A DNA stretch of 6,768 bases from a bacterium (GCA_030629865.1 DAOVOC010000048.1:1-6768), one strand, 5' to 3'; numbered from the stretch's first letter, positions 1-6,421 are shown. A program made the numbers and translations. Notes: generated by a model from the sequence alone, not told the origin.

Positions 1-1401
1 CCGGGCTTTTTCTACGTTTAGAATTTTACCGCGAAGCGGTAAAATTGCCTGGATAAAGCGATTCCGTGCTTGTTTGGCAGAGCCACCTGCAGAGTCACCC
101 TCAACGATAAAAAGTTCAGTTTTTGTTGCATCTTCTTCTGAACAGTCGGCCAATTTCCCAGGAAGAACCGATGATTCTAGAGCGGTTTTTCTTCTGGTTA
201 ATTCACGGGCTTTTTTGGCTGCGCTTCGGGCTTGTTGTGCTGCGGCAGCTTTTTGCAAAATTCTTTTTGCGATTCCGGGTTGTTCTTCAAAATATGTATC
301 TAAAAAACTATAAATCCATGAATCGACAAGACCTTTAACTTCGCTGTTTCCAAGTTTGGTTTTTGTTTGGCCTTCAAATTGGGCTTCAGGAACTTTAAGG
401 CTTAATACGCAGACGAGACCTTCTCGAACGTCATCGCTAGAAAGACTTTTGTCTTTGGTAATTTTTAGCTTTTGAGCATATTTATTACAGACTTTGGTTA
501 GAGCAGCGCGCAGGCCAGCTTCGTGTGTTCCGCCATCTGTTGTTCTGACGTTATTTACAAAACTATATGTTTGCTCGCTATAGCCATCCGTGTATTGAAA
601 TGCGAAGTCTAAGATGTATTCGCCATCATCTTTGTTAAATTCAACAACATTTGGAAAAAGAATATTCTTTTTTGAGTTGATATCGGCAACAAATGATGCG
701 ATTCCACCTTCGAAGAAAAAGGTTTCTTCTTGAGAGGTAATTTCACTTTTGAAGACAATTGTCAGCCCCCTGTTCAGGAAGGCTTTTTCACGTAATCGTG
801 ATGCGATAGTTTCAAAGCTGAATTCACTAGTTTCAAATATATCGGGATCTGGAGCAAATCTGGTGTAGGTACCTTGTTGTTTTGTTTCTCCGATTTCTTT
901 AAGTGGTGCTACCGCTTTACCTCTTTTATATTTTTGGTAATGTTTTTTTCCATCTTTATAAATTTCTAGTTCGACCCACTCAGAAAGTGCGTTTACTACT
1001 GAAACCCCAACGCCGTGAAGGCCTCCAGAATATTTGTATGAATCTTTCCCAAACTTCCCACCTGCATGCAGCTTTGTCATTACGACTTCAGCCGCGGAAA
1101 TTTTTTCTTTAGGATGAATGTCGACAGGAATTCCTCGGCCGTTATCTAGTACAGAGCATGAATTGTCTGTATGAAGTACTACTTCTATGCGGTCACAAAA
1201 TTCTGCAAGAGCTTCGTCAACAGAGTTGTCGACTACTTCATTAACAAGATGGTGAAGTCCGCGCGAATCAGTTGTTCCTATATACATCGCGGGGCGTTTT
1301 CTTACACCTTCAAGGCCTTCTAAAACTTTAATTGATGTTGCGGTGTAATCTTTTTCACCAGAAGCCTTATCAGTCTTCTTTTTTGGTGGCAGCGGACTCA
1401 T
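1..1401 (-). CDS. gyrB: DNA gyrase subunit B, N-terminal part (cut by left window edge)
   Basis: ATPase subunit of DNA gyrase, which with GyrA introduces negative supercoils using ATP. The reading frame stays open for 467 codons and leaves the window without a stop. GHKL ATPase motifs are visible: EVVDNSVDEA (catalytic Glu about residue 55, Mg-binding Asn 59), LDNGRGIP (about 85-92), LHAGGKF (about 111-117) and SGGLHGVG (about 125-132). The transducer region has QTKTKLGN. The TOPRIM start EGDSAGGSAKQ (Glu 434) is followed by PLRGKILNVEKAR at the edge. The NVEKAR ending favours GyrB over ParE. Offset from E. coli numbering at the TOPRIM motif is only about 10 residues, so there is no large insertion so far. 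One small oddity is KQAR where KQGR is usual. The ATG is supported by an AAGGAG site (1411-1416) 9 nt upstream. The gene is divergent from tadA. Confidence 0.97.
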   Translation of the reverse strand, partial: MSPLPPKKKTDKASGEKDYTATSIKVLEGLEGVRKRPAMYIGTTDSRGLHHLVNEVVDNSVDEALAEFCDRIEVVLHTDNSCSVLDNGRGIPVDIHPKEKISAAEVVMTKLHAGGKFGKDSYKYSGGLHGVGVSVVNALSEWVELEIYKDGKKHYQKYKRGKAVAPLKEIGETKQQGTYTRFAPDPDIFETSEFSFETIASRLREKAFLNRGLTIVFKSEITSQEETFFFEGGIASFVADINSKKNILFPNVVEFNKDDGEYILDFAFQYTDGYSEQTYSFVNNVRTTDGGTHEAGLRAALTKVCNKYAQKLKITKDKSLSSDDVREGLVCVLSLKVPEAQFEGQTKTKLGNSEVKGLVDSWIYSFLDTYFEEQPGIAKRILQKAAAAQQARSAAKKARELTRRKTALESSVLPGKLADCSEEDATKTELFIVEGDSAGGSAKQARNRFIQAILPLRGKILNVEKAR

Positions 1402-1598
1402 TGATGTTTTCTCCTTACAGTTTTGGCGTTTTCAATAGTAAATTTGGGAACATTTAGGATTTTTGGCATCCTTATGATGTGTCAATTTTTTATATTTGCC
1501 GAAATAAACGACAATAGAACGTTGAGAGCGTAGCAAAGTTGAAGAATGAGATCAAAGTTGTTGTGGACAGAAGTTCTCTTTACTAAGGGTTTTTAAGT

Positions 1599-2138
1599 AT
1601 GTGTGACAAAGAAAATAATGATAAAAATATGACATATGCTCTTAAGCAAGCCCAAGAAGCGTTTAATTGTGGGGAAGTTCCAATTGGAGCAATTGTTGTA
1701 GCTGCTGATGGAACAGTTATAGGGCGCGGATATAATAAGGTTGAAACGACTAAGTGTCAGTCGGAACATGCCGAGTTGATTGCGATTAGAGATGCTTGCA
1801 ATAAAATTGGTGATTGGAGGCTTAGCGATTGCTCTATGTATGTTACTCTCGAGCCATGTTTGATGTGTTTTGGACTTATTGGACTTAGCAGAATAAAAAC
1901 AGTTTATTTTGGGGCAAAATCTCCGCTATTTGGCGCTCAGAGCGGGCTTAAGGACAATGGAGCCATTTATAGTAAAGGCCTAACAGTACATGGAGGCTTG
2001 AAAGAGAGTGAGTGTATTGCTATCTTAAGGCTGTTTTTCGGGCAAGCTCGGTATGAAAGGGGCGGGTGTGAAACAAAGGCGTGCATTCCTCGAAACTGTC
2101 AGGAAACAGCTCCTGAAGAAAAGAGAGGGGATAACTGA
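1599..2138 (+). CDS. tadA: tRNA-specific adenosine deaminase TadA
   Basis: Predicted cytoplasmic zinc enzyme that deaminates the wobble adenosine of tRNA-Arg(ACG) to inosine. The cytidine/deoxycytidylate deaminase fold is clear: GEVPIGAIVV (25-34), Asn 46, the HAE motif (His 57 zinc ligand, Glu 59 proton shuttle) and EPCLMC (Cys 87 and Cys 90 zinc ligands). These positions match E. coli TadA numbering. The C-terminal KESECIAILRLFF helix also fits TadA. The loop after YFGA reads KSPLFGAQSGL instead of the common D-x-K-x-G-A-x-G-S-L type, so the position of E. coli Asp108 is Ser. The ATG at 1599 has AAGGG (1585-1589) 9 nt upstream; ATG 1629 is a possible but unsupported later start. At 179 residues it is slightly long, with a charged tail after about 150 whose codons overlap the next gene. 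A related purine or cytidine deaminase is a less likely alternative. Confidence 0.9.
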   Translation: MCDKENNDKNMTYALKQAQEAFNCGEVPIGAIVVAADGTVIGRGYNKVETTKCQSEHAELIAIRDACNKIGDWRLSDCSMYVTLEPCLMCFGLIGLSRIKTVYFGAKSPLFGAQSGLKDNGAIYSKGLTVHGGLKESECIAILRLFFGQARYERGGCETKACIPRNCQETAPEEKRGDN

Positions 2139-2412
2139 GCAAGTTGCGGTTCACTCAGAAGAGGAAATCGACAATAGGCAGGTAAAGGACGTTGGCGATG
2201 AAGCGTTGACAATTTCTATAGAGAAGTTGGAAAACTCCCTTCAATTGAGCGAAATAGATGAAATAAGGCTTATAAATGATGCTTTGGCGCGTATAAAGCG
2301 CGATGAATACGGAATTTGTGTTGATTGTGGTGAGCATATTTTAGATAAACGTCTTGAATTTTCTCCCTACTCCGCACGTTGTATAGCATGCCAAGAGGCT
2401 TTTGAAGAATAA
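2053..2412 (+). CDS. dksA: DksA/TraR-family RNA polymerase-binding zinc-finger protein
   Basis: Likely transcription factor that enters the RNA polymerase secondary channel, as DksA does with ppGpp in the stringent response. The C-terminal zinc finger is a four-cysteine type: CVDCG (Cys 89, 92) and CIAC (Cys 110, 113), with the family pattern Y-G-x-C before it and P-Y-x-x-R-C after it. The N-terminal half is charged and helical, consistent with the coiled coil. At its turn is D46-V-G-D49-E-A51, matching the DxxDxA tip of E. coli DksA (Asp71, Asp74, Ala76). At 119 residues, or 114 from GTG 2068, it is shorter than E. coli DksA (151). It overlaps the 3' end of tadA by 71-86 nt in another frame and ends 2 nt before a tRNA gene, so it is probably cotranscribed with both. 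The true start is uncertain. The family call is firm; the exact paralogue is not. Confidence 0.88.
   Translation: MKGAGVKQRRAFLETVRKQLLKKREGITEQVAVHSEEEIDNRQVKDVGDEALTISIEKLENSLQLSEIDEIRLINDALARIKRDEYGICVDCGEHILDKRLEFSPYSARCIACQEAFEE
2056..2062 (+). promoter_or_regulatory. Shine-Dalgarno site deciding the dksA-like start
   Basis: AAAGGGG lies 5 nt before an in-frame GTG at 2068. It lies downstream of the ATG at 2053, which itself has no evident ribosome binding site. This favours GTG 2068 as the true start of the DksA-like gene, although the ATG keeps the longest frame. The site lies inside the tadA coding sequence, so ribosomes finishing tadA would pass over it. Confidence 0.55.
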
Positions 2413-2414
2413 GA

Positions 2415-2489
<75 letters not shown>

Positions 2490-2554
2490 ATAGTGGTAGT
2501 AGTCCTTGAAGTTGAATAAGGTGTTTGGTTTAGTGGCAAAGAGGAAAAGTTCAC

Positions 2555-2959
2555 ATGGCAGCTAAAAGCTCCTCCAGTAATTTCCATGGTGTTGGCCGTA
2601 GAAAAAGTTCCGTTTCCCGTGTTTGGCTAAAGCCAGGTAAAGGTGAAATTCTCGTAAATGGTAAAGAATACGATGCGTACTTTACGACAGAGTCTTCCAA
2701 AAGATCTGTAGAAAGACCGTTCAAGGTTCTTGGTCTTGAAAAAAAATACAATGTACAAGTAAATGTCTTTGGCGGTGGAGTCACCGGCCAGGCAGATGCT
2801 ACTCGATTGGGAATCTCCCGCGCATTGCTTTCTTTAGACGAAACCCTACGGATTGAACTTCGTAAAAACAACTTGCTCACGGTTGATGCTCGTGTTGTTG
2901 AGCGTAAAAAATACGGTCAACGTGGTGCACGTCGCAGCTTTCAGTTTGTGAAGCGTTAA
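2555..2959 (+). CDS. rpsI: 30S ribosomal protein uS9 (S9)
   Basis: Small-subunit head protein whose basic C-terminal tail reaches the P-site tRNA. Family signatures are GVGRRKSSVSRV (12-23), the GGGVTGQADATRLGISRAL block in the middle, DARVVERKKYGQRGARRS near the end and the terminal Lys-Arg. Length is 134 residues, against about 130 in E. coli. The tail reads FQFVKR where PQFSKR is common, but the ending Lys-Arg is kept. The ATG has GAGG (2541-2544) 10 nt upstream. In many bacteria rpsI directly follows rplM; here a tRNA-Thr precedes it by 65 nt and rplM is not in the window. It is followed by a strong hairpin terminator and probably forms the last gene of the tadA-dksA-tRNA run, possibly with its own promoter. 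Confidence 0.97.
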   Translation: MAAKSSSSNFHGVGRRKSSVSRVWLKPGKGEILVNGKEYDAYFTTESSKRSVERPFKVLGLEKKYNVQVNVFGGGVTGQADATRLGISRALLSLDETLRIELRKNNLLTVDARVVERKKYGQRGARRSFQFVKR

Positions 2960-2971
2960 GCGAATTGCAAA

Positions 2972-3017
2972 AAATAATAAAAGCGGTCGAGAGAAATCCC
3001 GGCCGTTTTTATTATTT
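2972..3017. terminator. Bidirectional intrinsic terminator between convergent genes
   Basis: An 18-bp inverted repeat pairs 2972-2989 with 3000-3017 around a 10-nt loop. All positions pair, two of them as G-T. The outer part is A/T (AAATAATAAAA against TTTTTATTATTT) and the inner part is G/C-rich. Reading either strand, the hairpin core is followed by a T-rich run, so it can end both rpsI and the opposing lipoprotein gene. Its right arm reaches the opposing gene's stop codon (3016-3018). Confidence 0.88.
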
Positions 3018-3690
3018 AGGCAGTTGCCATAGTTGGTATACAGCAATCTAAATAACCTCGGCAACGGCGTTCGAGTGTTCGGTCAATTGATGTTTTAGAA
3101 AGCACCAACTGTCGAATCTCTTTGACTAGTTTTTTATTATTGATTTCATGGTCATCTTTCAACAAGTTTATTATCTCATCGGGATACTTTTCTTTGTATT
3201 CAGCATTAAGATTCATTTGTTCTTTTTCTGTTTTAATAATTTGTTTATCAATTTTGTCTTTTTGATTTAAGAAGTTAAAGGGGGCACCACCTTTCCAGGC
3301 GAGTAGAGCTCCTGTTGATACGAAAGTGAATGGAATAAGTAGTTGATAGTAATTTGTTGCGTGAGTATTGCCATTTTGACCTTTTGTGAAGAAAACTGCC
3401 GGTATTGCTGAGTACGCTGTTGCTGCAAGTGTAAGAAATATACCCATTGAAAAACGTGAAATAAGTCCTAAAGACCTCATAAGTCTGGTTTTGGGATTTC
3501 TATTTTTTTCTATGGCATTTTCAATAAATGTGAGTTTAGCATTTTCCCATTTTGCTTGATCTTGAGGATTTTGTACTAAGTTTTTTGTCATTAAAACGTC
3601 ATTTGATAATGTTTTTTTTGGTTGGCATCCAGAAAATAGACAGGATATGAGTATTAAATAGGTGAACCTATATTGCTTGAACACATTCAT
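3016..3690 (-). CDS. Putative lipoprotein with two hydrophobic segments, function unknown
   Basis: I do not recognise this 224-residue protein. The N-terminus looks like a lipoprotein signal: basic residues, a hydrophobic stretch and then L-F-S-G-C with Cys 22 as the lipidation site. Phe at position -3 is less usual than Leu. The residue after Cys is Gln, not Asp. After a polar, mostly charged segment (23-70) come two further hydrophobic stretches, about 75-101 and 114-132, which look like membrane helices or a hairpin. Residues 142-211 are highly charged and probably helical. The C-terminus has Cys 210, 216 and 217. The ATG is supported by AGAGG (3698-3702) 7 nt upstream, and the gene ends in a shared terminator. 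It stands alone, convergent with rpsI and downstream of the Nudix gene's hairpin, so context gives no function. Coding status is supported by start signal, length and signal peptide. Confidence 0.75.
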   Translation of the reverse strand: MNVFKQYRFTYLILISCLFSGCQPKKTLSNDVLMTKNLVQNPQDQAKWENAKLTFIENAIEKNRNPKTRLMRSLGLISRFSMGIFLTLAATAYSAIPAVFFTKGQNGNTHATNYYQLLIPFTFVSTGALLAWKGGAPFNFLNQKDKIDKQIIKTEKEQMNLNAEYKEKYPDEIINLLKDDHEINNKKLVKEIRQLVLSKTSIDRTLERRCRGYLDCCIPTMATA

Positions 3691-3768
3691 TTCAAAGCCT
3701 CTTTATAGGAGTTTTGTAATTATTCGTGATTTCTTATTAAGAGACTAATCTTTTGGATATGGCTTAGC

Positions 3769-3794
3769 AAAAGGTAGCCTGAAATAGGCCTTTT
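3769..3794 (-). terminator. Candidate terminator after the tdk-radA-Nudix operon
   Basis: An interrupted hairpin pairs AAAAGG (3769-3774) with CCTTTT (3789-3794) and CCT (3778-3780) with AGG (3786-3788), with a 5-nt loop and a 3-nt bulge (3775-3777). It lies just after the Nudix stop codon. Read on the minus strand, the T run after the stem is short (CCTTTTGC), so termination may be partial and some transcription could continue into the lipoprotein gene. Confidence 0.45.
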
Positions 3795-3795
3795 T

Positions 3796-4254
3796 TTAAT
3801 TAAAATCGCTTAAAAATTGTTCATAACGACCTATTAACCAGTTATCTATTGATTGCTGTGCGTAAGGCGGAACAAATTCTGCTTCTTTTAATTTTGAAAT
3901 TGGTTGCCATAAAAATTCTATATCATCTTCTTTGCAGGGTGGTGGTGTTTGTGTGCTGACAAGTTTTGGACATGTGACTTCGAAATACAAACAAATGTCA
4001 TGTTGTGTTCGACTGTCTTTGTTCCAGATTCCCTCCCCTGTTCCTAAAAACCGTTTAATTGTTGTTATAACTCCAAGCTCTTCTTGCAGTTCTCGAATAA
4101 GTGTGTCTCGGGCGTGCTCCCCAAATTCAACCTTGCCGCCAGGTAAGAATGAGTAGGTTTTTGTTGGATCGTTTTGGTGTTTGGTGAGGAGGATGTGACC
4201 GTTATCGACGATAAGAGCCCGTGCTCGTATAATGATAGTGTCGTATTTATTCAT
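3796..4254 (-). CDS. Nudix hydrolase (MutT-like), substrate unknown
   Basis: Predicted pyrophosphohydrolase of nucleoside diphosphate-linked substrates. The Nudix box G-x5-E-x7-R-E-U-x-E-E-x-G-U is perfect from Gly 40 to Val 62, with Glu 46, Arg 54, Glu 55, Glu 58 and Glu 59 in place, preceded by FLPGG. The 152-residue length is that of a single Nudix domain. The N-terminal RARALIVDNGHILLTKH strand and the hydrophobic C-terminal helix are typical. The sequence does not fix the substrate: damaged nucleotides, nucleotide sugars, coenzymes or capped RNA are all possible. Its ATG overlaps the radA stop in ATGA, with GGAGG 4 nt upstream inside the radA end, so translation is probably coupled. Being third after tdk and radA makes a nucleotide-pool cleaning role plausible, but that is inference. 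Confidence 0.93.
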   Translation of the reverse strand: MNKYDTIIIRARALIVDNGHILLTKHQNDPTKTYSFLPGGKVEFGEHARDTLIRELQEELGVITTIKRFLGTGEGIWNKDSRTQHDICLYFEVTCPKLVSTQTPPPCKEDDIEFLWQPISKLKEAEFVPPYAQQSIDNWLIGRYEQFLSDFN

Positions 4255-5609
4255 TTATCCTCCGGGAACAGCCGCAAAAGTTCATAAACATTTTTGAATG
4301 TTTCAAGATGTGCAATGCCTCGTAGTGATTTGTCTTGAGCGCTCAGAATTGTTGCAATGCCAAACTTGGAAGCTTCTTTTGCCATAATTTGTGCTCGTGC
4401 TGCGGGTTTTATGTGCCCTGTCAGATTTAATTCACCAAGTGCTAGCGATTTTAATGGGAGTGGCTTTTGAAAATATGTTGAAAGAAGTGCAAGAGCAATT
4501 CCTAGATCACTGGCACTTTCTTTTACAAAAACACCGCCACTGACTTTAAAAAAAATGTCGCTGCAGCTGAGTTTTACGTGCAGATATTTTTCGAGGATGG
4601 CAGCAATCAAAACAACTCGTTTATGTTCTATGCCGGTAATCACACGTTGTGGTGAGCCAAATTTAGATTCTATGCAAAGAGCTTGGGCTTCGAGGATCAA
4701 AGGCCTTGAGCCCTCGGTGCTGCAAATTAAGGTTGATCCTGGAGCAAATGAGGCTTCCGCTAAAAATCTCTGGTTGATATTGCTGATTTCTTCTAACCCG
4801 TGTTCGCCCATGTCGAAAAAACCGACTTCGTTGATTGTGCCAAATCTGTTTTTAACCGAGCGCAAAATTCGACTTTGCCAGCGGTCTTCACCTTGCAGGT
4901 AAAAAACACCATCAACCATGTGTTCCATCAATTTGGGGCCAGCAACGTTTCCATCTTTGGTGATATGCCCGGTGACTAAAATAGCTACATTGTATTGTTT
5001 TGCCGCATGCATCAACAAAAAAGTCGATTCGCGCAGCTGAGAAATTGAGCCTGGCATCGAGCCTCTTTGTGTTTCCAAGCAGCAGCTTTGGATCGAATCG
5101 ATAATCACTAAATCTGGTTTTTGTTCTGCCAAGGTGGCGGCGATATTTTCAATTTTATAGCAATCAGAAAGTTGAATATTGCTGTTTGCAAGTCCAAGGC
5201 GTGTTGCGCGGTGTTTAACTTGTGAGAGCGATTCTTCAGAAGAGAAATAAAAAACATTTTTTGTTTTTGCCAAATTATTGGCAACTTGCAGAATAAGTGT
5301 TGATTTGCCAACACCAGGATCGCCGGCAAGCAAGATGAGTGAGCCCGAAAGGATTCCTCCTCCCATAACGCGATCCCATTCGTGAATGCCGGAAACCAGT
5401 CGTGCTTTTTGTTCTGTGCGAATAGTTCCTATACGGAACAGTTCTGCAGAACTTGCTCTGACTCTCTGTGATAAACCAATGCTTTGTGCCGCTATGATTT
5501 TTTCTTCAGTAAAGGTGTTCCACGCCTCGCATTGAGGACAGCAGCCAAGCCATTTTGAAGATTCGTGTGAGCAATTATTACATTTATAAGAGCTTTGCGG
5601 GCGTGGCAT
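4251..5609 (-). CDS. radA: DNA repair protein RadA/Sms
   Basis: RecA-like ATPase that processes recombination intermediates by promoting branch migration. All family domains are present in 452 residues, a normal length. An N-terminal four-cysteine zinc finger (Cys 10, 13, 24, 27) has an extra Cys 23 where Lys is usual. Walker A is GDPGVGKST (96-104) and Walker B is LVIIDSIQS with Asp 171. The RadA-specific KNRFG motif is at 253-257. A Lon-protease-like C-terminal domain carries GGVFVKESASDLGIALAL and GELNLTGHI but lacks an evident protease Ser-Lys pair, as is usual for RadA. Its ATG lies 3 nt after the tdk stop, and I see no clear Shine-Dalgarno site before it, so it may depend on ribosomes finishing tdk. 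It overlaps the next gene by 4 nt. The middle gene of a three-gene operon. Confidence 0.97.
   Translation of the reverse strand: MPRPQSSYKCNNCSHESSKWLGCCPQCEAWNTFTEEKIIAAQSIGLSQRVRASSAELFRIGTIRTEQKARLVSGIHEWDRVMGGGILSGSLILLAGDPGVGKSTLILQVANNLAKTKNVFYFSSEESLSQVKHRATRLGLANSNIQLSDCYKIENIAATLAEQKPDLVIIDSIQSCCLETQRGSMPGSISQLRESTFLLMHAAKQYNVAILVTGHITKDGNVAGPKLMEHMVDGVFYLQGEDRWQSRILRSVKNRFGTINEVGFFDMGEHGLEEISNINQRFLAEASFAPGSTLICSTEGSRPLILEAQALCIESKFGSPQRVITGIEHKRVVLIAAILEKYLHVKLSCSDIFFKVSGGVFVKESASDLGIALALLSTYFQKPLPLKSLALGELNLTGHIKPAARAQIMAKEASKFGIATILSAQDKSLRGIAHLETFKNVYELLRLFPEDK
4259..4263 (-). promoter_or_regulatory. Shine-Dalgarno site for the Nudix gene inside radA
   Basis: On the minus strand GGAGG sits 4 nt before the Nudix ATG and within the last codons of radA. 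With the ATGA stop/start overlap at 4251-4254 it fixes the Nudix start and indicates translational coupling. Confidence 0.7.
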
Positions 5610-5612
5610 AAA

Positions 5613-6257
5613 TCAGCTTTGTTGTTGTTGAGTTTTTGTCGTAGTTCTCCATGGGCGTTTGTCGATAGAAAAGCAGTCGCGGCAGCGAGCTTCGTAGCAC
5701 TCTTGCGCTCCAACAAGGATTATTGGATCGTCGTAGCGGGCTGGCTTGCCATCGATAAGTCTTTGTGAATGGTGGGCATCGCGTCCGCACGAAAGGCATA
5801 TTGCTTTCAGTTTTGTAACATTGTCTGCCAATGACATTAGTATTGCGGTAATATTAAACGGTTCGCCACGAAAATCTTGGTCTAGACCTGCTATTAAAAC
5901 GTGTTTGCCGCGTTCTACAAGTTCGCGAATAGCGAGTATAATGTCTTCATTGAAAAAATGTATTTCGTCTATTCCAACGATATCTGCTTGTTCTGCGAGA
6001 ATGAGCATTCTCGCGATGCTTTCGATAGTGTTGTCCAATGTGTGTGCTATGCGGACAGTGCCGTTGTGTGTGGAAATTTTGCCAATGCCACGCCTGTCAT
6101 CAATTTTGTTGGCAAGGCTTAAAACTCGTTGTTTTGCATATTCGGCTCTTCTTAGCCTTCGCATAAGCTCTTCGCTCTTGCCTGAAAACATTGAGCCACA
6201 AATAACTTCGAGGCGGCCTTTTTTTTGTACCGATCGTAGATCTTTTGCACCTTGCAT
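5613..6257 (-). CDS. tdk: Thymidine kinase (type II)
   Basis: Phosphorylates thymidine (and deoxyuridine) with ATP to dTMP in pyrimidine salvage. The P-loop is GSMFSGKS (21-28). GIDEIHFF (95-102) holds the Walker B Asp 97 and catalytic Glu 98. GLDQDFRGEPF (124-134) is the family motif. The structural zinc site is Cys 154, 157, 192 and 195. The lasso-like segment between them and the VGAQECYEARCR substrate-binding region fit the family. Length is 214 residues, with a short basic N-terminal extension before the P-loop and a Gln-rich tail (TKTQQQQS) encoded partly by a CAA repeat. The ATG has AAAGG (6265-6269) 7 nt upstream, and a good promoter lies just beyond. First gene of the tdk-radA-Nudix operon, divergent from murA. 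Confidence 0.97.
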   Translation of the reverse strand: MQGAKDLRSVQKKGRLEVICGSMFSGKSEELMRRLRRAEYAKQRVLSLANKIDDRRGIGKISTHNGTVRIAHTLDNTIESIARMLILAEQADIVGIDEIHFFNEDIILAIRELVERGKHVLIAGLDQDFRGEPFNITAILMSLADNVTKLKAICLSCGRDAHHSQRLIDGKPARYDDPIILVGAQECYEARCRDCFSIDKRPWRTTTKTQQQQS

Positions 6258-6302
6258 TTAGGTTCCTTTCGTAAGCTCAATTTTTCTGTGACTATGCTGG
6301 CA

Positions 6303-6330
6303 AGTATAGGAAATCTGAGGCAGTTGTGAA
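6303..6330 (-). promoter_or_regulatory. Sigma70-type promoter for tdk-radA-Nudix
   Basis: On the minus strand, -35 TTCACA (6325-6330, 5 of 6 to consensus) and -10 TATACT (6303-6308, 5 of 6) are separated by 16 bp. Transcription would start near 6296, about 38 nt before the tdk ATG. This is the best promoter match in the window. Confidence 0.65.
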
Positions 6331-6355
6331 ATGTATTGTAATAAGGCATTCTTTC

Positions 6356-6384
6356 TTCACACTTTATCACCCTTAAAGTATTCT
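6356..6384 (+). promoter_or_regulatory. Candidate sigma70-type promoter for murA
   Basis: The -35 box TTCACA (6356-6361, 5 of 6) and -10 box TATTCT (6379-6384, 4 of 6) are separated by 17 bp. Transcription would start near 6391, about 30 nt before the murA GTG. It faces away from the tdk promoter. Confidence 0.45.
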
Positions 6385-6421
6385 TTTGTTGGTTTTAATA
6401 ATGTTTTTTGGAGAAATATAC

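Noticed and set aside
74..1112. Plus-strand open frames of about 70-80 codons
   Set aside because: They lie antisense to gyrB, which has full motif conservation in the other strand; they lack start signals and family features.
1457..1485. gyrB promoter based on a perfect minus-strand TTGACA at 1480-1485
   Set aside because: No acceptable -10 box lies 16-18 bp downstream (best are AAATCC or AATCCT), so I do not call it, though the real gyrB promoter should be in this spacer.
2321..2349. Promoter for the tRNA inside dksA, TTGATT and GATAAA
   Set aside because: A 4-of-6 match in each box within A/T-rich coding sequence is expected by chance.
2506..2534. Promoter for rpsI, TTGAAG and TTTAGT with 17-bp spacing
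   Set aside because: Only 4 of 6 matches in each box, and the start would fall at the Shine-Dalgarno site, leaving almost no leader. Read-through from upstream is simpler.
4555..4902. 115-codon plus-strand frame
   Set aside because: Antisense to the radA ATPase and Lon-like regions, with no ribosome binding site or recognisable domain.
5746..6261. 171-codon plus-strand frame
   Set aside because: Antisense to tdk, whose kinase and zinc motifs are intact. The translated sequence is Ser/Ile-rich and looks like a shadow frame.
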